Shown here in pieces: positions 45,070-57,230 of a DNA stretch of 64,000 bases. Source of the DNA: Chytridium lagenaria (taxonomy: Eukaryota > Chytridiomycota > Chytridiomycetes > Chytridiales > Chytridiaceae); NCBI GenBank assembly GCA_025449115.1, contig JAHLKC010000104.1, positions 1 to 64,000 of the forward strand. Direction: 5' to 3'. How positions within the stretch are numbered: position 1 is the first letter of the stretch; the number at the start of each line of letters is the position of its first letter. The notes under the pieces are model-generated. The model did not search any database, was not told where the DNA came from, and was given only the letters and a program-made list of their open reading frames with translations. Position numbers and translations under genes: made by a program.

Positions 45070-47700
45070 AGTAAAAGGGTGAGTGTGCGTTGTATGTGAT
45101 AGTTGCTGAGCTCAATGCTGAACTATCTTTACACCATAAGCTGACCATCACGCCTCCTTTCGTAAGCAAGGCAATGTGATGTGAGTTTATTGATTTGAAG
45201 TACGTGCACATGTATATAAAAGTGGATTGAGCTGTGAATAAATACGAAGAGGTCACCTCTTTCCTGCAGTACCAAGCTTGAATGCCATTTTACGCTTTAT
45301 GTGGAAATTCTCTCTTTCAAACATTATCCCGAGGTTTGATGTTTTCCATCTTGCGACTAACATTGCTATTCATTTGAGTCTACAGAATGACAAAATCGTC
45401 TCAAAAGGTCCGTCGTGAACTTTCTGTTCATAGTACCGAAGATTGCATCTGATTTCATTCGACCTACCTCCATCCACACACGGCACAAGATATGCGCTTT
45501 GTATCAACCCAGTTTCGCGTTGGACGGAACCATCATTTTTTGGCCTTTTTTTTTGAGGTCTCATTCGAAACATATGGTTGACATCGTCGGAATTTCCTTG
45601 AGTCGGCTCCAGTGGAAGAATTTTGGAACTTTTTATCTGGCGGTCTACCTACCAGAGTATTACTGTCATTTATACGTTCCGTTGGCGAACAAGTCATTAA
45701 GACATGATTGACGAGGTTAGGGTTACGACATCCTTCGTGCTCTCCACTGTGCTGTCGCTTGCAACCAGCAAAGACCAACCGATGATCCTACCCCTTCACT
45801 CAAAAGTCACTCGATCTTGCGTTTGAAAGGTCAAACTGGACGTCATGGGCCATCTCATCTATCTGGAAATCCCTCCTATGGAATCGACCCGAATGGAGGT
45901 TGAGGGCAATCGGTTCTATATAGCTGACAGGAGAGGACCATGCCGTGTTGGGCTACGGCGGGTACCGCTAAGTATTCTTGTGACATCCGACTTCAAGGGC
46001 ACCACTGTTCTGATAAACGGGGGCTGTGAAGATGTTGCCAAAGACGACGCTTGCATCAAATGTCAGGATTCCTTGCTTATCAACATGGTCCAATAACAAC
46101 TTATACAACCCCAAGGCTTTTGGCGAATGCAGCTGTTTAGGATGGGCCATCAACGACTTATGTGGGCCATGGTTGAAGCTCGAAAAACGCAACTGATCAA
46201 ATAGTTTGAGCCATAAGCGAATCTTTGGCGCTTTATATGAAACGTTTGCAGCTGTTTTGCGCATACGTTTCGGTTGGAGTCATTACGATAACATTGCTGT
46301 GCCTGATACGTATTGGCAACCTTTGGGATATCGCCGAAATATTTCGGGCAGTGTTTCATCGTTAGAGGGATCTCCCGGAATTATCAGCAACCACAGACAT
46401 GTTCAGAGAATTTAGCCATTGTACGCCTAGTTAAGCTCCTGCCCAAAGGCGTCTGTAAAACCGATAAAGTTTATTTGAAACAATGGAGCAGGAGGTATCG
46501 TGATAGTGAATGCTGCAAAAATGAGGACAGCCGTCTTGATTATCGTAAGGACTTTCCTGAAGGGAACTTGCAGATATTATGGACAATGGATTTGAACGAG
46601 GCGTTTTGAAGAAGAACACATTTGTTATAATGTAAGTAACCTTTGGAACACCTTAGCTGACATCTTGGGCTATTATTTTGTGAAGATCAACAGGTCTTAA
46701 AGATAATTCGTATGATTCAGGTTTACAGTATGAATTTATTTCGAATTTCAAAATACTTTATAAGGAAGCTCCTTACTTTCATAAAGTTTTACGTCAAAGA
46801 CAGGAAGATTATAGCCACACGAAAAACGGTTTTCACACTATCTGTGGGGGACTTTAGGCGGATATATTCCATCAGGATGGCTTTTTGTGATATACGGCGG
46901 CGTAGCGAAAGGATGTTGAGATGCGAAATCTGAGACTTGCAATAATGACTGTGGTTCGGGCGAGTTATACTTGTGAGTTTATTTGTGTTTGGTTATGTTG
47001 GTCGAGTGATTTTTGCTGGTCCAAGAGAACCTTTTTTGTTTTCTATATTGAAACATGTAACCTTTTGACTTGATTCTTTTATTTTTCAAATATATGGAAA
47101 CCCCGAATCCCGCAGCTTTCATAATTATCTTGTTGCTTCACTTTAAATTCTTGTCTCAAAGCTTTCCTCCCGTTGCGATGAGCCTTTTCCATGGACTACA
47201 AAAATCATCATGAACGCCAGCGCCATCCTCTAAACCAGGGCATCGGAACCTCACACGGCATGAATGCCTTCCTCATCACGATGACCGGCAGACCCGCTTT
47301 TCAGCTTAACTACATCACAAATCCAGAAGTTGCTGCTCGTGCTTAAAAGATGGCTAAACGTTTCCAATCTCCCGCCACCATCGTAACATTGATAAAAAGC
47401 ATTATCAGCCGTCGATAAAGGCCAATCCGTCACCTATCAAGAACCTTCTTGAAGAAATAGGCCCCTGAAATGGTGACCTAATAAAATAGGATAACCAAAA
47501 GGTAAACTCTAAAAGTGCATAGGGAACGCCGTTTTAAAAGAGAAAATATGCATTTTAAATTGAATGCTTTTGTTAACCAAAAAAAACCTTTCACTTTGCG
47601 TAAACCAAGTGCAAAATCGTGCAAAATAAGGTATTTATCCAGGGAATGAGCGGTGATGACCATCAGTGCATAATTGTTTGGCAACGTCCACGCATCCACA
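45070..47700. other. Gene-poor stretch, no recognised gene
   Basis: Many short open frames exist on both strands, for example 45845-46096 (+), 45968-46264 (-) and 46206-46415 (+). None shows a domain, a splice-linked continuation or skewed composition that I can defend. A decayed gene or repeat is possible at 45.4-46.6 kb. Confidence 0.4.
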
Positions 47701-47777
47701 ACGAAAGATGCGTTTCGGGCTTCCTATAATTTTCTCGCAAACTCAATCTCGAAAAACCACTGCACACAAATTGGTTG

Positions 47778-48280
47778 TTAAATGCGTTGACCACCGACAT
47801 TTGGAAGTGCAGAGCTTGAAAAGATTAACGAGAAATTCTCTTGCTCACAGAAAAAATATCGAGGGATCAAGTCTATGATGGTGTAGGGTATACCGTTGAG
47901 GATTCTTGATTCGAACATTCTTCTGGTTATTCCATGTACGCCAATAAGAGAGTTTATGTTACCGTAACCGCCTTTTTCTCCCGTCCTCGCCCAAGTCAAA
48001 ATATTACCACTTCCTGTGGCAGCTGTGACAAAGGCCTTGTTGCTCTCTGGGATCGGAGACCTTGTATATTTTCCGCAAGTCGTCCCGGTAAATTGCTGTT
48101 TTGTACCTGTTTCCGTACATTCGGTCTTGTAGTATTTTGCATAGTTAGCGTCCAGATCGGTCTGGATCTGGTATCAGTAATTCCAAGGCCCGAAAAAACT
48201 GGGTGTCCAAAAATAATATATCGAGCTCGGTTTCCTGCAGAGGCCAAAACCCAACTTGACGCAAATAAGTTTGGGCTCGC
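47778..48280 (-). CDS. Hypothetical coding fragment
   Basis: One minus-strand frame reads coherently through about 70 residues: DLDANYAKYYKTECTETGTK, then FTGTTCGKYTRSPIPESNKA, then ATGSGNILTWARTGEKGGYG. It uses frames that stop only outside this segment. It has Cys, Gly and Thr typical of secreted proteins, but I recognise no family. Neighbouring exons, for example at 47251-47433 (FYQCYDGGGRLETF), may belong to the same gene. It may be a real spliced gene or a relic. Confidence 0.25.
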
Positions 48281-48750
48281 CAGGCCATCAAGTTGCCGCC
48301 CAAGAGTTCTTTGAAGCTGGTGGGAAATGGAATCGGAAGAAAGAACCATCAGCCGAATGTTTCATGGTTGTTCCTTCGACTCAACGATTCGACCGTCGCT
48401 CAAAAACCCTGAGCATCCAAAGACAACAGAGGCGTTTTCAGTATTGCCATCTCCTGACGGCTTGATATGAAAGGAGGAGGGGAGGGTGGAAGGAGGGTGG
48501 AAAGAGGAATGGAGGAGGGGCTTGAAATGGAAATCCACGAAAAAACTTTTGGCGCAGCGCAAACAGATTTGAACGAAATCTTGTTGGTTGGAATGCCACT
48601 TTTTCTAAATTTGGTGAAGGAAGACAACAGATTTGCGGATTAATTTGTTGGGAATGAAGAGAAAAGGACGGAGTTTAATAGGGGAGAGTGCTACTCCTAT
48701 GGGGAGGTTAGTGGAGGGAGCAGAAGGTTGATAGCGTAGGATGGGTGGAA

Positions 48751-49470
48751 AGAGAAGTTTGAGATGGGACCGCCATGAATAGCTGTGATGGAATGAAAGG
48801 AAAGAGAAAGGGAGGCGGCAAAGCTCAAATCGAAATCAAAGGGGAACAGCGGAATAGAATAACAGGGCTTACTTTCAGATTACTTGGTGAAGACGCAGCC
48901 ACTCGACGTCGACGTTGACCCCACCCCCAATCACGCCAACGCTATTGTATCAAAGCTTCTAGAATTCTGTTATAAACGATAACAAATAATGACAGGGGAT
49001 CATAAACGGCTTGGGTTGAAAAGAGAGGTTTGAGATAGGACCGAGCGGAGATGGATGGAAAACAAATGGGCATATCTTGAGAATACTTGGTGAGGACTTT
49101 ACCGCTCGACGACGTTGACCCCCCTCCCCAATCACGCAAAAGGAATGGGCATAACTTCCGAATATTTGGTGAGGACGTACCGCTCGACGACGTTGAACCA
49201 CTCCCAAGTCACACCAACGCTATTGTATCAAAGCGTCTAGAATTCTGTTAAAAAGCTATAATAAATAAGACAGGGAATGAGAAAAGGCCTGGGGTGAAGA
49301 ATAAAAAATGAGAGGTTTGAGATGGGAAGACGGACGGAATGGAAAAAGAAAGGAAGGTGACGAAGCTTAAATCGAAATCAAAGGGGGACCGTGGAATAGA
49401 ATAAATGAATGGACATACCTTCACGAATACTTGTTGAGGACGTAAATCACACCAATTAAACCTCGATATA
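48751..49470. repeat. Local degenerate repeat array
   Basis: Two sequence blocks alternate. Block A (TTTGAGATGGGA to AAATCGAAATCAAAGGGG and GGAATAGAATAA) is at about 48760-48861 and 49315-49408. Block B (TACTTGGTGA, CGCTCGACGACGTTGACC, AATCACGCCAACGCTATTG, TCTAGAATTCTGTTA) is at about 48890-48978, 49081-49142 (truncated) and 49160-49255. The shared TCTAGAATTCTGTTA strings are ~279 bp apart. It is non-coding as far as I can see. Confidence 0.7.
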
Positions 49471-49989
49471 CTAATGAGGAAAAAATAGAACAACAGGGAA
49501 GGATTATTTGGTTAGATCTCAACGAAGGTATGAACTGAATATCGGAACCGAATGAATGAACATACCCGCGGTTAGATTATTTGTGATGTCGTTTCAACTT
49601 GGCGAATCTAACGGAATAGGACGAAAGAACATTGCCAATGTAAGATCCTCTGTGATGACGGTCAACTTGACGATTCCAACAACTTTTCCAGTTGTTAAAA
49701 AAAGGCCGCGTGAGACGCAATGAATTATAGTTAGCAGGCACAGTCAAAGTAAAACAATACATACTGAATATTGAGACAATATGATTGCGAATGGACATTG
49801 CGGATACACTGATAGAGTTCCAAGAGTCTAGTGCGGGGCAAATAGGATTAAATTCCGTGGCCAGAGACAGTGAAGCAACGCAGCAGTCTATGAAGATGAA
49901 CCAAATCTCTCTAAAACGGACTGATGGAATGGTTTATGGGTAAAGAGATGAGACTCTTTATCACTTTTGAAGACGAGTTGTAAAACACG

Positions 49990-50770
49990 TAAGCAACTGC
50001 ATATGCTTCACACACACATACATACATACCATCATCCATGCACTCACTCACCCACCCACTCACTCACTCACTCTCACCATTCTATCTTTATATACTCTCT
50101 CCTCTATGCAACACAAGAGAGTAGAGTAGCCATGTGATTCAGAGGTAGCATGTAGCAGTAAACGTTTGTCAACCCCTTTAATTGAATAATAAAATAATAA
50201 TAAATTAATAATAAAAGCATTCAATAATATTAATATAATTATAATAGTGAGAATGGACGCATAACATGATTTATTCATTTATTTATTTAAATATTCATTT
50301 ATTTATTTATTCATATGTATTCATTTATCTATTCATATTCATTTATCCATATTCATTCATTTAATTAATAAATAAAGCTTTTGATCATCATATTCATCAT
50401 ATTCATCATATAATCCATCCATATCATACTAACAAACACCTTTTGATGTAATAATAACAAATCATAATAATAATAAATATACTATATAAATACATATCAA
50501 TTGATAACAAATGAACAGATCCACAACAACTCTATCCATATATTTATATGAAGCATGATCATTATCGCTACCTACTCATATGTAGACTATTTTATTATTT
50601 CTTTCACACCAAGCAGTATAGAGTAATAAAGAAATACTATTTATTTATATTTATAATTATTTATTTAATCAGAGATATTTATTTATATTTATAATTAATT
50701 ATTTAATCAGAGATGTTATTCAACACAGATTATTATTAGACATTATTAATTATTTATTTATTTTTATGTA
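49990..50770. repeat. AT-rich, microsatellite-dense block
   Basis: The block opens with CACACACATACATACATACC and CACTCACTCACCCACCC repeats. ~500 bp dominated by ATTTATTT, AATAATAA and TTCATATTCAT units follows. A ~38-bp unit (TTATTTATATTTATAATTA then TTATTTAATCAGAGAT) is duplicated at 50641 and 50679. No coding sequence. Confidence 0.8.
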
Positions 50771-51128
50771 GACAGACAGATAGGACAGATAAATACATGT
50801 TTACATACACGTGTCGATCATGTGTTGTCTCCCCGTCAGCCTCCAATTCCGCAGTTTTTTTATTTAATTATTGCAATTACCCACCCTGGTCTTGCTTTGA
50901 CACCTCAACCCCCTGGTCAATCAGCCTTTTTTTCTCTTTTTCTCTTTTGTTTTTTGTCTCTTTTTCTTTTTTTTCACTTTTTATAAGAGAGCGGACTTTG
51001 AAACTCCGCCCAAATATTTATATTCCCAAAGAGAAGGATCACCATTTCCTATTATTCTACATCATTCACTTCCCCCCCCCCTTCACAAACACGCAGAACC
51101 ACCTACACTATCCCCCCCTTCCCCCGTC

Positions 51129-52690
51129 ATGAACATGGATCCTACAGCGCTTGAAGCGTGGGAGTTGTTGAAGGACTCGGGAGTCGTCAACCTCATTCCC
51201 TCCCTCCCCCCGCTCTTCCATCATCACCATTCATTGTACCCGCCCTCCCCACTGGGCGCCGCAGAGACCCTCGTCTGATTGCCAGGGAGCGTCAAGCAGC
51301 TCTCCAGGCCGAGTTGGACAGCAAGACCAAGTCTGGCGTCATTCGTACCAAACAGTCGTCGTCGTCGTCCTCTGCTGCCTTCAGCAAGCTGGCTCTTCCG
51401 GATCGTGCCACAAGAAGAAAGATGGCCACCTCGTCAGACTCTGCCGTGCCTGTCAAGAAGCCTGCCAATGCCCCTCCCAGCGCGGTTCTGGACGCCCTGA
51501 TCAAGTCTGTTCGTGACATTAGCCTCAGCGCACCTGCAAGCATCCCCCGGCCAGGCACTCCTCCTCGTCCCACTGCAAGCATTCCCCAGCCAGGCACTCC
51601 TCCTCGGCCTACTGCAAGCATCCGCCGGCCAGACACTCCTCGTTGTACTGCAAGCATCCTCCGCCCAGACACTCCTCGTCGTAACTCTGTCCCCACCAAC
51701 ATGAACCAACTGGCCGCCGCCACCCTTGAGAACCCTCCTATCGCCAAGGTGACACAGCGGGACCCAAGAAAGCCTGCCAAGGTTGGATCAGCGTCCCAAG
51801 TCCTGGCCGCAAGCTCAAAGCGGCGTCACGACGACGATGAGGTTGATTGCGCTGGTCCCGAGTCTGAGGAGGGCGCGTCTCGCGTCATTGCAAAGAGGAA
51901 CAGACCCAACTCTTGCCGCGGGAGCTTGACGTTCACCATGGACGAGGCAAAGGTTCTTGCCAATGACTTTGAGCAGAGGATGGTGGAGCAGGGTTTGAAG
52001 GATAAGGTGGAGAGGGAGAAGATGGCAAAGCACATGGACAGTATGAAGGAGCTGAAGGAGCTCAGGGAGAGTTTGGAGGCAGAGAGGTTGGAGAAGGAGA
52101 GGATGATGGGGATGGTGGCAAAGAATTTGAAGGAGCTTTTGATGAGGCAGAAGATGAAGAAGGATGAGGAGGAGGCGTTGGAGAGGGAGAGGAAGAATCT
52201 CCTTGTTGCAAGGAACAATAGGAGAAAGTTGGAGAGAGAAAAGAGGGAGCTGGACGCATGGAAGGCTAGGACGAGGAAGGAGAGGGTGGCGGACAGGATC
52301 GCAACCCTCAAGAAGGAGTCGAGTAAGGCTGACCTCAACTCGGTGACCCTCGATCGCCTGCCCGTCGCGGCTAAGCCTGAGGATATCGACGTGAAGGAGT
52401 TGAGGGAGCTGTTTGCAAAGATGATATTGACGAAACTGTCGAAAATGAGATTGTGGTATTTAATTTTTTTGTTCTTTTGACTCTTCGAAATTTTTTGTCT
52501 TGGGATGTTAACATTTATCATTTCTTTTACCTTTAGAACCTCGCTTCCACATTGAGGAATACAATACTCGATTCTACTCCAAAGGATCCGCCGCTGTCTT
52601 GCCGCTTTCCCCGCCCCCGTCTCCACCAACGATGTCGGTGGAGGAGACGGTGGAGGGATGGCCGAGTCCAAGGTTCTTGTGGCGTGCAGA
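51129..52690 (+). CDS. Coiled-coil protein with proline-rich repeats, unknown family
   Basis: The start is probably ATG 51129 (MNMDPTALEAWELLKDSGVV). A C6 run near 51210-51215 then appears to shift the frame, and the main frame runs from about 51220 to 52480. It contains RDPRLIARERQAALQAELD, a Ser-rich stretch, and four ~13-residue repeats (ASIPRPGTPPRPT, ASIPQPGTPPRPT, ASIRRPDTPRCT, ASILRPDTPRRN) at about 51535-51690. A second QRDPRKP motif follows, then a long Glu/Lys/Arg-rich coiled coil (about 51950-52320). An intron at about 52456-52536 leads to a last exon with EEYNTRFYSKGSA. RDPR-containing low-complexity and coiled-coil regions suggest a nuclear scaffold, but I recognise no family. 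Confidence 0.6.
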
Positions 52691-53191
52691 GGGTTTCTCC
52701 TGTTTGATTGTTTATAGCTTTTATTTACTTTGTTGTTGTTTTTGTTTTTTTAATTTATTTTCATTCCGTCGTTTGTTTTCACTCACCGACGGTCGTGATG
52801 TTATTGATCCATAACCTCTCACCCCTCTGTTCATGTTTTGCTTTTTTAAATTATTTGCATTCCGTCGTTTGCTATTCACTCACCGATGGACCTGATCTTA
52901 TACCTCACTCCACTCACTCACTGGCTTGTTTTATTTCCGGCACTTTTTTTTATCTATTGTCTTGTCCCTACGTAACCCCTGCCGTGATGTTTATGTTTCT
53001 TGTTTTTGTTTCCTACCGCCTTTGCATTTGGCCAGCGGTATCATGACCCGTCGTTTAAATACATAAGCACAACAACTATAACCTTTTTTCGCTTCTGCTA
53101 GATGTGATCAATTATTGGTTATTTGTAGATGGCGGAGACAACCTCATCTTGAGCCAAAATACTTATTTTTCATTTGGACAAACTCATTGAC

Positions 53192-55295
53192 ATGGACACT
53201 CAAACCACCATAAACACCGACCTCCACACTCCAGCCGCATACCGCACCCTCGACCAGCTCGAGAACTTTCGCATCGTCGTCAAGCTAAAAAGATTGCGAA
53301 TCGACATATACCTAGGGGAAGGGTACTCGGTCTTTTGCAGTGGATGCATTGAGGGCTTACCTTTATTATCTAATGCAGGGTCCACACTGAAGGATGGATC
53401 AGCGCATGCTTCGTTAGGGTACCTCCCGCAACCTCTTGAAGAAACCATTCGATGGCAAAAGAAGATCCCGGGACCCAAGTACACAACATCCGCTTTACTA
53501 GATGCCTGACCATTTTTTAGGGACAAGGGCTTTACAAAACCACCCAAGAGTTCTCCTGGTACATAAAAACAACAATACAAGTATTTTAGTTGTGTTTCTA
53601 ACACTACCTAGATTTTATCTTTACGTACGTTGATACCGATGGTTACGAGGATGAAGAAAATACGGTCCGAAACTTGACGGACGGCATCAAAGACTGTCCA
53701 TCCATCCACCTAAAGAGACTTTCGGAGATGACCCAAATCCCAAAAGGGAAAGACGCAGCGCCCATGACGAAACCGAAAAGAAGGCCACTGTTGAACACGA
53801 AATACAGAATCATGCATATCATGGCTTGTCTGAGGATTGGAATGGTAAATGAGAGATATATATTTTATTCTTTTTTTTTTTTGTAACGAAATTGGGTATA
53901 AGGCATGCAGCTCTGCCTTTGAAAAAATAGACTCGCGAATCAACCTACGTTCAGTATAAGAAAAAGACTGTTGAGAACGGTTATGCACGATACGATGTTA
54001 CGATAACGGACTTGTATTGATGACTGTAAGGTTATTGAATACATGGAACTTTTACCTAACCCCACCCTTTACTTCAAAGCCTGGCATCTCTGCAACCGGT
54101 CAAACCAACGAATTTGTGATTGAAGATGATATATTCCAATTCACTATTGAAAACGGTTCAAGATCTTTATCACCTGAAGACGAAGAAAAGAATGGTCCAT
54201 CTATTCCGACTATCACTCAAAGTAAAACCCCACCCCCATAACATACTCACCCAAACCGTAGATACAAACTCTCCAAAACCCCACACACCGTCCTCCCCCC
54301 CTCCCAGACGACGTTGAGATCCTCCTACACATCAACGGTCAACTCCGATGCAGCAGAAACTTTATCAAAAGTAATCTATACGTCCGGTATTTCATGGACT
54401 TGCCGGGACCGTCTTGGGGGACGTTGGGGACGATGCCGTTTATCGGCTTGCACGCAGATATCGCAGTCTGTGTTTGATGGAAGACGGGTCAATGGGTGAC
54501 GCATTTTCGCGTTCCCGTTGGAGATGGAGGTGTTGTCGAAACGGGGTGGTATGATGTGATGTTGTTGTTTTTTTTTTTTTGGATGTGTCGTAGATATGGA
54601 ACAACCTTGGCCTAGACTTTTTTTGAGGTTGGATCGGTGGATTGGTGGGATCGGAATCGTGGAGGGTATGGGTATTTGGATATACCTAAAAAGTCTGGTG
54701 AATAGCTGGGTTTTTTTTGTTGTTGTTGAAACGGTGTTTGTAGGAATGTTTAAAGTGGATATACTACTTGGAAAACCCCTTGGAATCCATCACTGGTCGA
54801 ATGAGGAGTTACTTTATAGGAGGATCCGCGGAATTACAGGACGCGAAATACAATGCTGTTCCAACGGGGTTCAATGTATGGTATTTTTATGTTGAAACAT
54901 GCACTCATCCGTTTGCTTTTTTTTTTTTTTTTTTTTTTCGTAGGGCGCTGTGTTGAACAAGTATGGCTTGCAAAGTGAAAGCAGTGGATATCTTTGCATC
55001 GATTAAACGTCATCCAACACACAAAGTAACTTATTTTTTTTCGGAAAAGTGATATGCTTATCGTGGTTTTAGGAGAATCAGATTATAGATTCTGTAGAGT
55101 TTCAACCAGAGATCTTCAAAGGTACATTATATTAGAAAAGGTCACGACTTATACCCTTCTTTCTTTAGCTTGTTAAAGTCTCGTGGAGCTCCTGTTTTAG
55201 GTATACCTTGATAAAAGAATAAACTAACGAGCGTAGATGCGCTGTCGCGGGCAAAGGCGCGATTGCAAGAGCTTCGAGAAAAACATGAGAATTAG
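53192..55295 (+). CDS. MKS1: MKS1 homologue, B9-domain ciliary transition-zone protein
   Basis: The gene starts at ATG 53192 (MDTQTTINTDL) and is multi-exon. Blocks in the order of MKS1 are YRTLDQLENFRIVVKLKRL, RWQKKI, YVDTDGYEDEENTVRN, NTKYRIMHIMACL, DDIFQFTIENGS followed by PEDEE, and ILLHINGQLRCSRNFIKSNL with YVRYFMDLPGPSW. The B9 domain has GYGYLDIPKKSG, then MRSYFIGGSAELQDAKYNAV and KYGLQSESSGYLCIRLNVIQ. The last exon ends DALSRAKARLQELREKHEN at 55295. The FIGGS-EL-D block and G-Y-G-Y-L are B9 hallmarks. MKS1 is part of the transition-zone gate at the base of cilia, so this organism should build a flagellum. Some internal stops and shifts remain unresolved. Confidence 0.85.
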
Positions 55296-55664
55296 ATCTT
55301 ATCAATGGGCTCTGCTACCCCATCGAACTTTAAGCAATCCTACATTCACATCCTTATTTGCATATATGTGTTTAATACATACATCAGGTTGCTGATTTAA
55401 TGAATGTCGGCGCAAATGAATACGGTGTGAGGTCAAGAATAATCTATTGAAAGTATATGCAAAAATACAATATGGTAAAGCAGGAAGATCGTTGTGAAAG
55501 AAGGTGTAGGGGGAAGGTTGAGTTCAACTGTACTCTAATTGACGTTGGTAACAGGAGTCGAGAGTGTTGACATATGCCGAATCCAATGTCCATCGCTCTC
55601 CCCTCTATCAACAAAAACTCCATCAGCAATGCATAGTAACATCTCAACATCATCAAATAATTAC

Positions 55665-56069
55665 CTAAACAACAGTCTTTCCTTTATCATCCCCTCCAAC
55701 CTCCTCATCCCCCAACGGCTCAAACTCTGGCACATTCACCGACTCCCAAGTCCCATCCGCCGCATTCGCTAAAAAAAAAAACATCAGCCATCCCTTTGAT
55801 CATGTTCAACACCCACGATTTCCCTGCATCCACAACGTCAAGTAAACAACGGCATCATCCACAACACCCAATTGCTCCAAAATCCCTGTATCCTCTAATG
55901 TGTTGTATCCGTCTCCGGTTTTATTGGGGACGGATAATCGCATCTCTTTGATGTAGTCTTTGCCGCGCCCTAACATGCCGGCGAGACGGATTTTGAAGGA
56001 TTGGACGGTCTCGGTGGGTTCGCATGTGACGAAGTAGGTTGATTTTAGACGTTTGGCTCGAATGTACAT
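55665..56069 (-). CDS. ELOB: Elongin B-like ubiquitin-fold protein
   Basis: Exon 1 starts at ATG 56069 with MYIRAKRLKSTYFVTCEPTE, then ETVQSFKIRLAGML, LEDTGILEQLGVVDDAVVYL. An intron of about 45 nt, with a T11 tract at its 3' end, leads to a last exon with NAADGTWESVNVPEFEPLGD ending KGKTVV. The ubiquitin-like fold, with the VYLTL strand followed by an acidic extension containing W-E-x-V-x-V-P-E-F, fits elongin B. Elongin B pairs with elongin C in cullin E3 ligases and the Pol II elongation factor. It is short (~115 residues), as in the family. Other ubiquitin-like proteins cannot be ruled out. Confidence 0.65.
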
Positions 56070-56516
56070 TTTGTGAAGTTTGACAACTGATTATGTAGAT
56101 ATCTTTGTCTGCAAAGCTATTTGGGATCAAGGACCTGACGATATGTCAAGAACAGTGACCCGTGTTCAGCAACAAATAGATATGCTCACGGGTCGTGGGT
56201 GCATGCAGAGTAGATTCTTACTTTTTATCGACTAATATACTGGCCCCTCATAAATTCAACGCACGTCACCTATCCTTTGATTCAAATACATCATTCTCTC
56301 TCCTACTCAACAAAGCATCCGTAAACCGAGGACAACAATTTCAGAGTGCAGCCTTTCCTTCCATCTGACCCGTCCCACCCCGATCGAAATATCCGCCGTT
56401 CTTAAAGGACAGCAAAGGTGGTAAACAAAAAAAAGGAATATCGTAGCAATCCAAGAAATAATAACGAATCTGAGTATGACTATTTAACAAAAAACAAAAC
56501 AAAAAAAACTTGAATT

Positions 56517-57194
56517 ATAATGTTCCAGCCCCGCTGATACCCATAAACTTCCTCTTTGAAAAGCAAATCCACCACTTGCTGGGCTTATCTCCATCATACA
56601 CTTTCGCCATAAGCCTCACCCCATCTCCTGTCTCAACTGCGCAAAATACTGCCTCAACAGGTCTAACATTTAAAAATCAGCCTCAATCAAAGATGCATCC
56701 CATTTCCCTACCTGCATCCCCACGCGTTGCCGGCTTCTCATACATGGACGTCAACGGGAATCCCGCCTCCCCAGGAATAGCAAATTCTGTAAAGCATGAG
56801 TCGACAACAACTTTTGCCCTTCAACGACGGTTGGGCTCTTTTGTGCCAACTTTACAATACACTCCTGGATGAACAGCATAGGTAGATCAGGACGCGGTCA
56901 CCGCCTCCCTGGATTTCAAAGTTACGGAAAAAGGCGTTGGGACGGAATAGGAAGATGGCTTCATCGATGATGTCGTCTGCGTTGGATCTATGGGTTGTTT
57001 TTTCAGTGAGAGATTTTTGTTGGTGAGGGTACCTGTGATGGGAGGGCTGGACCACGGACTTTTGATTTGATGGGGATGATGGAGGTATTGCCGATAGAGC
57101 GAAAGTCACCCGTGTTGAAGTTGGAGTGGAAAGCCTGGATGGTAGTTGGTTTAAGTTCATGATACCGTAGACAGCTGCATGCACTCACAGGCAT
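56517..57194 (-). CDS. ARPC3: Arp2/3 complex subunit 3 (ARPC3, p21)
   Basis: The start is at 57194 in a two-codon exon (ATG CCT, 57194-57189). Exon 2 (57134-57033) reads [20 protein letters not shown] then [14 protein letters not shown]. Later exons have [65 protein letters not shown] and finally [20 protein letters not shown]. All are ARPC3 signatures (IPG-E-x-GFPL, PSKWW-x-CF). The Arp2/3 complex nucleates branched actin. One G seems missing in the GGGG near 56605 between RQEMG and VRLMAKV, and the exon 2/3 junction is off by one, again hinting at sequence error. Its start lies 36 bp downstream of the CatSper-like stop on the same strand. Confidence 0.85.
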
Positions 57195-57230
57195 GGTTTA
57201 CACACAAAAATTTATTCTTTCCAGAGGAGA

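Noticed and set aside
49990..50770. CRISPR-like or centromere-like array
   Set aside because: Simple-sequence repeats of varying unit, without regular spacers; eukaryotic context.
51826..52671. Long minus-strand frame rich in Ser/Leu
   Set aside because: Mirror of the Glu/Lys-rich coiled coil on the + strand; typical antisense artefact.
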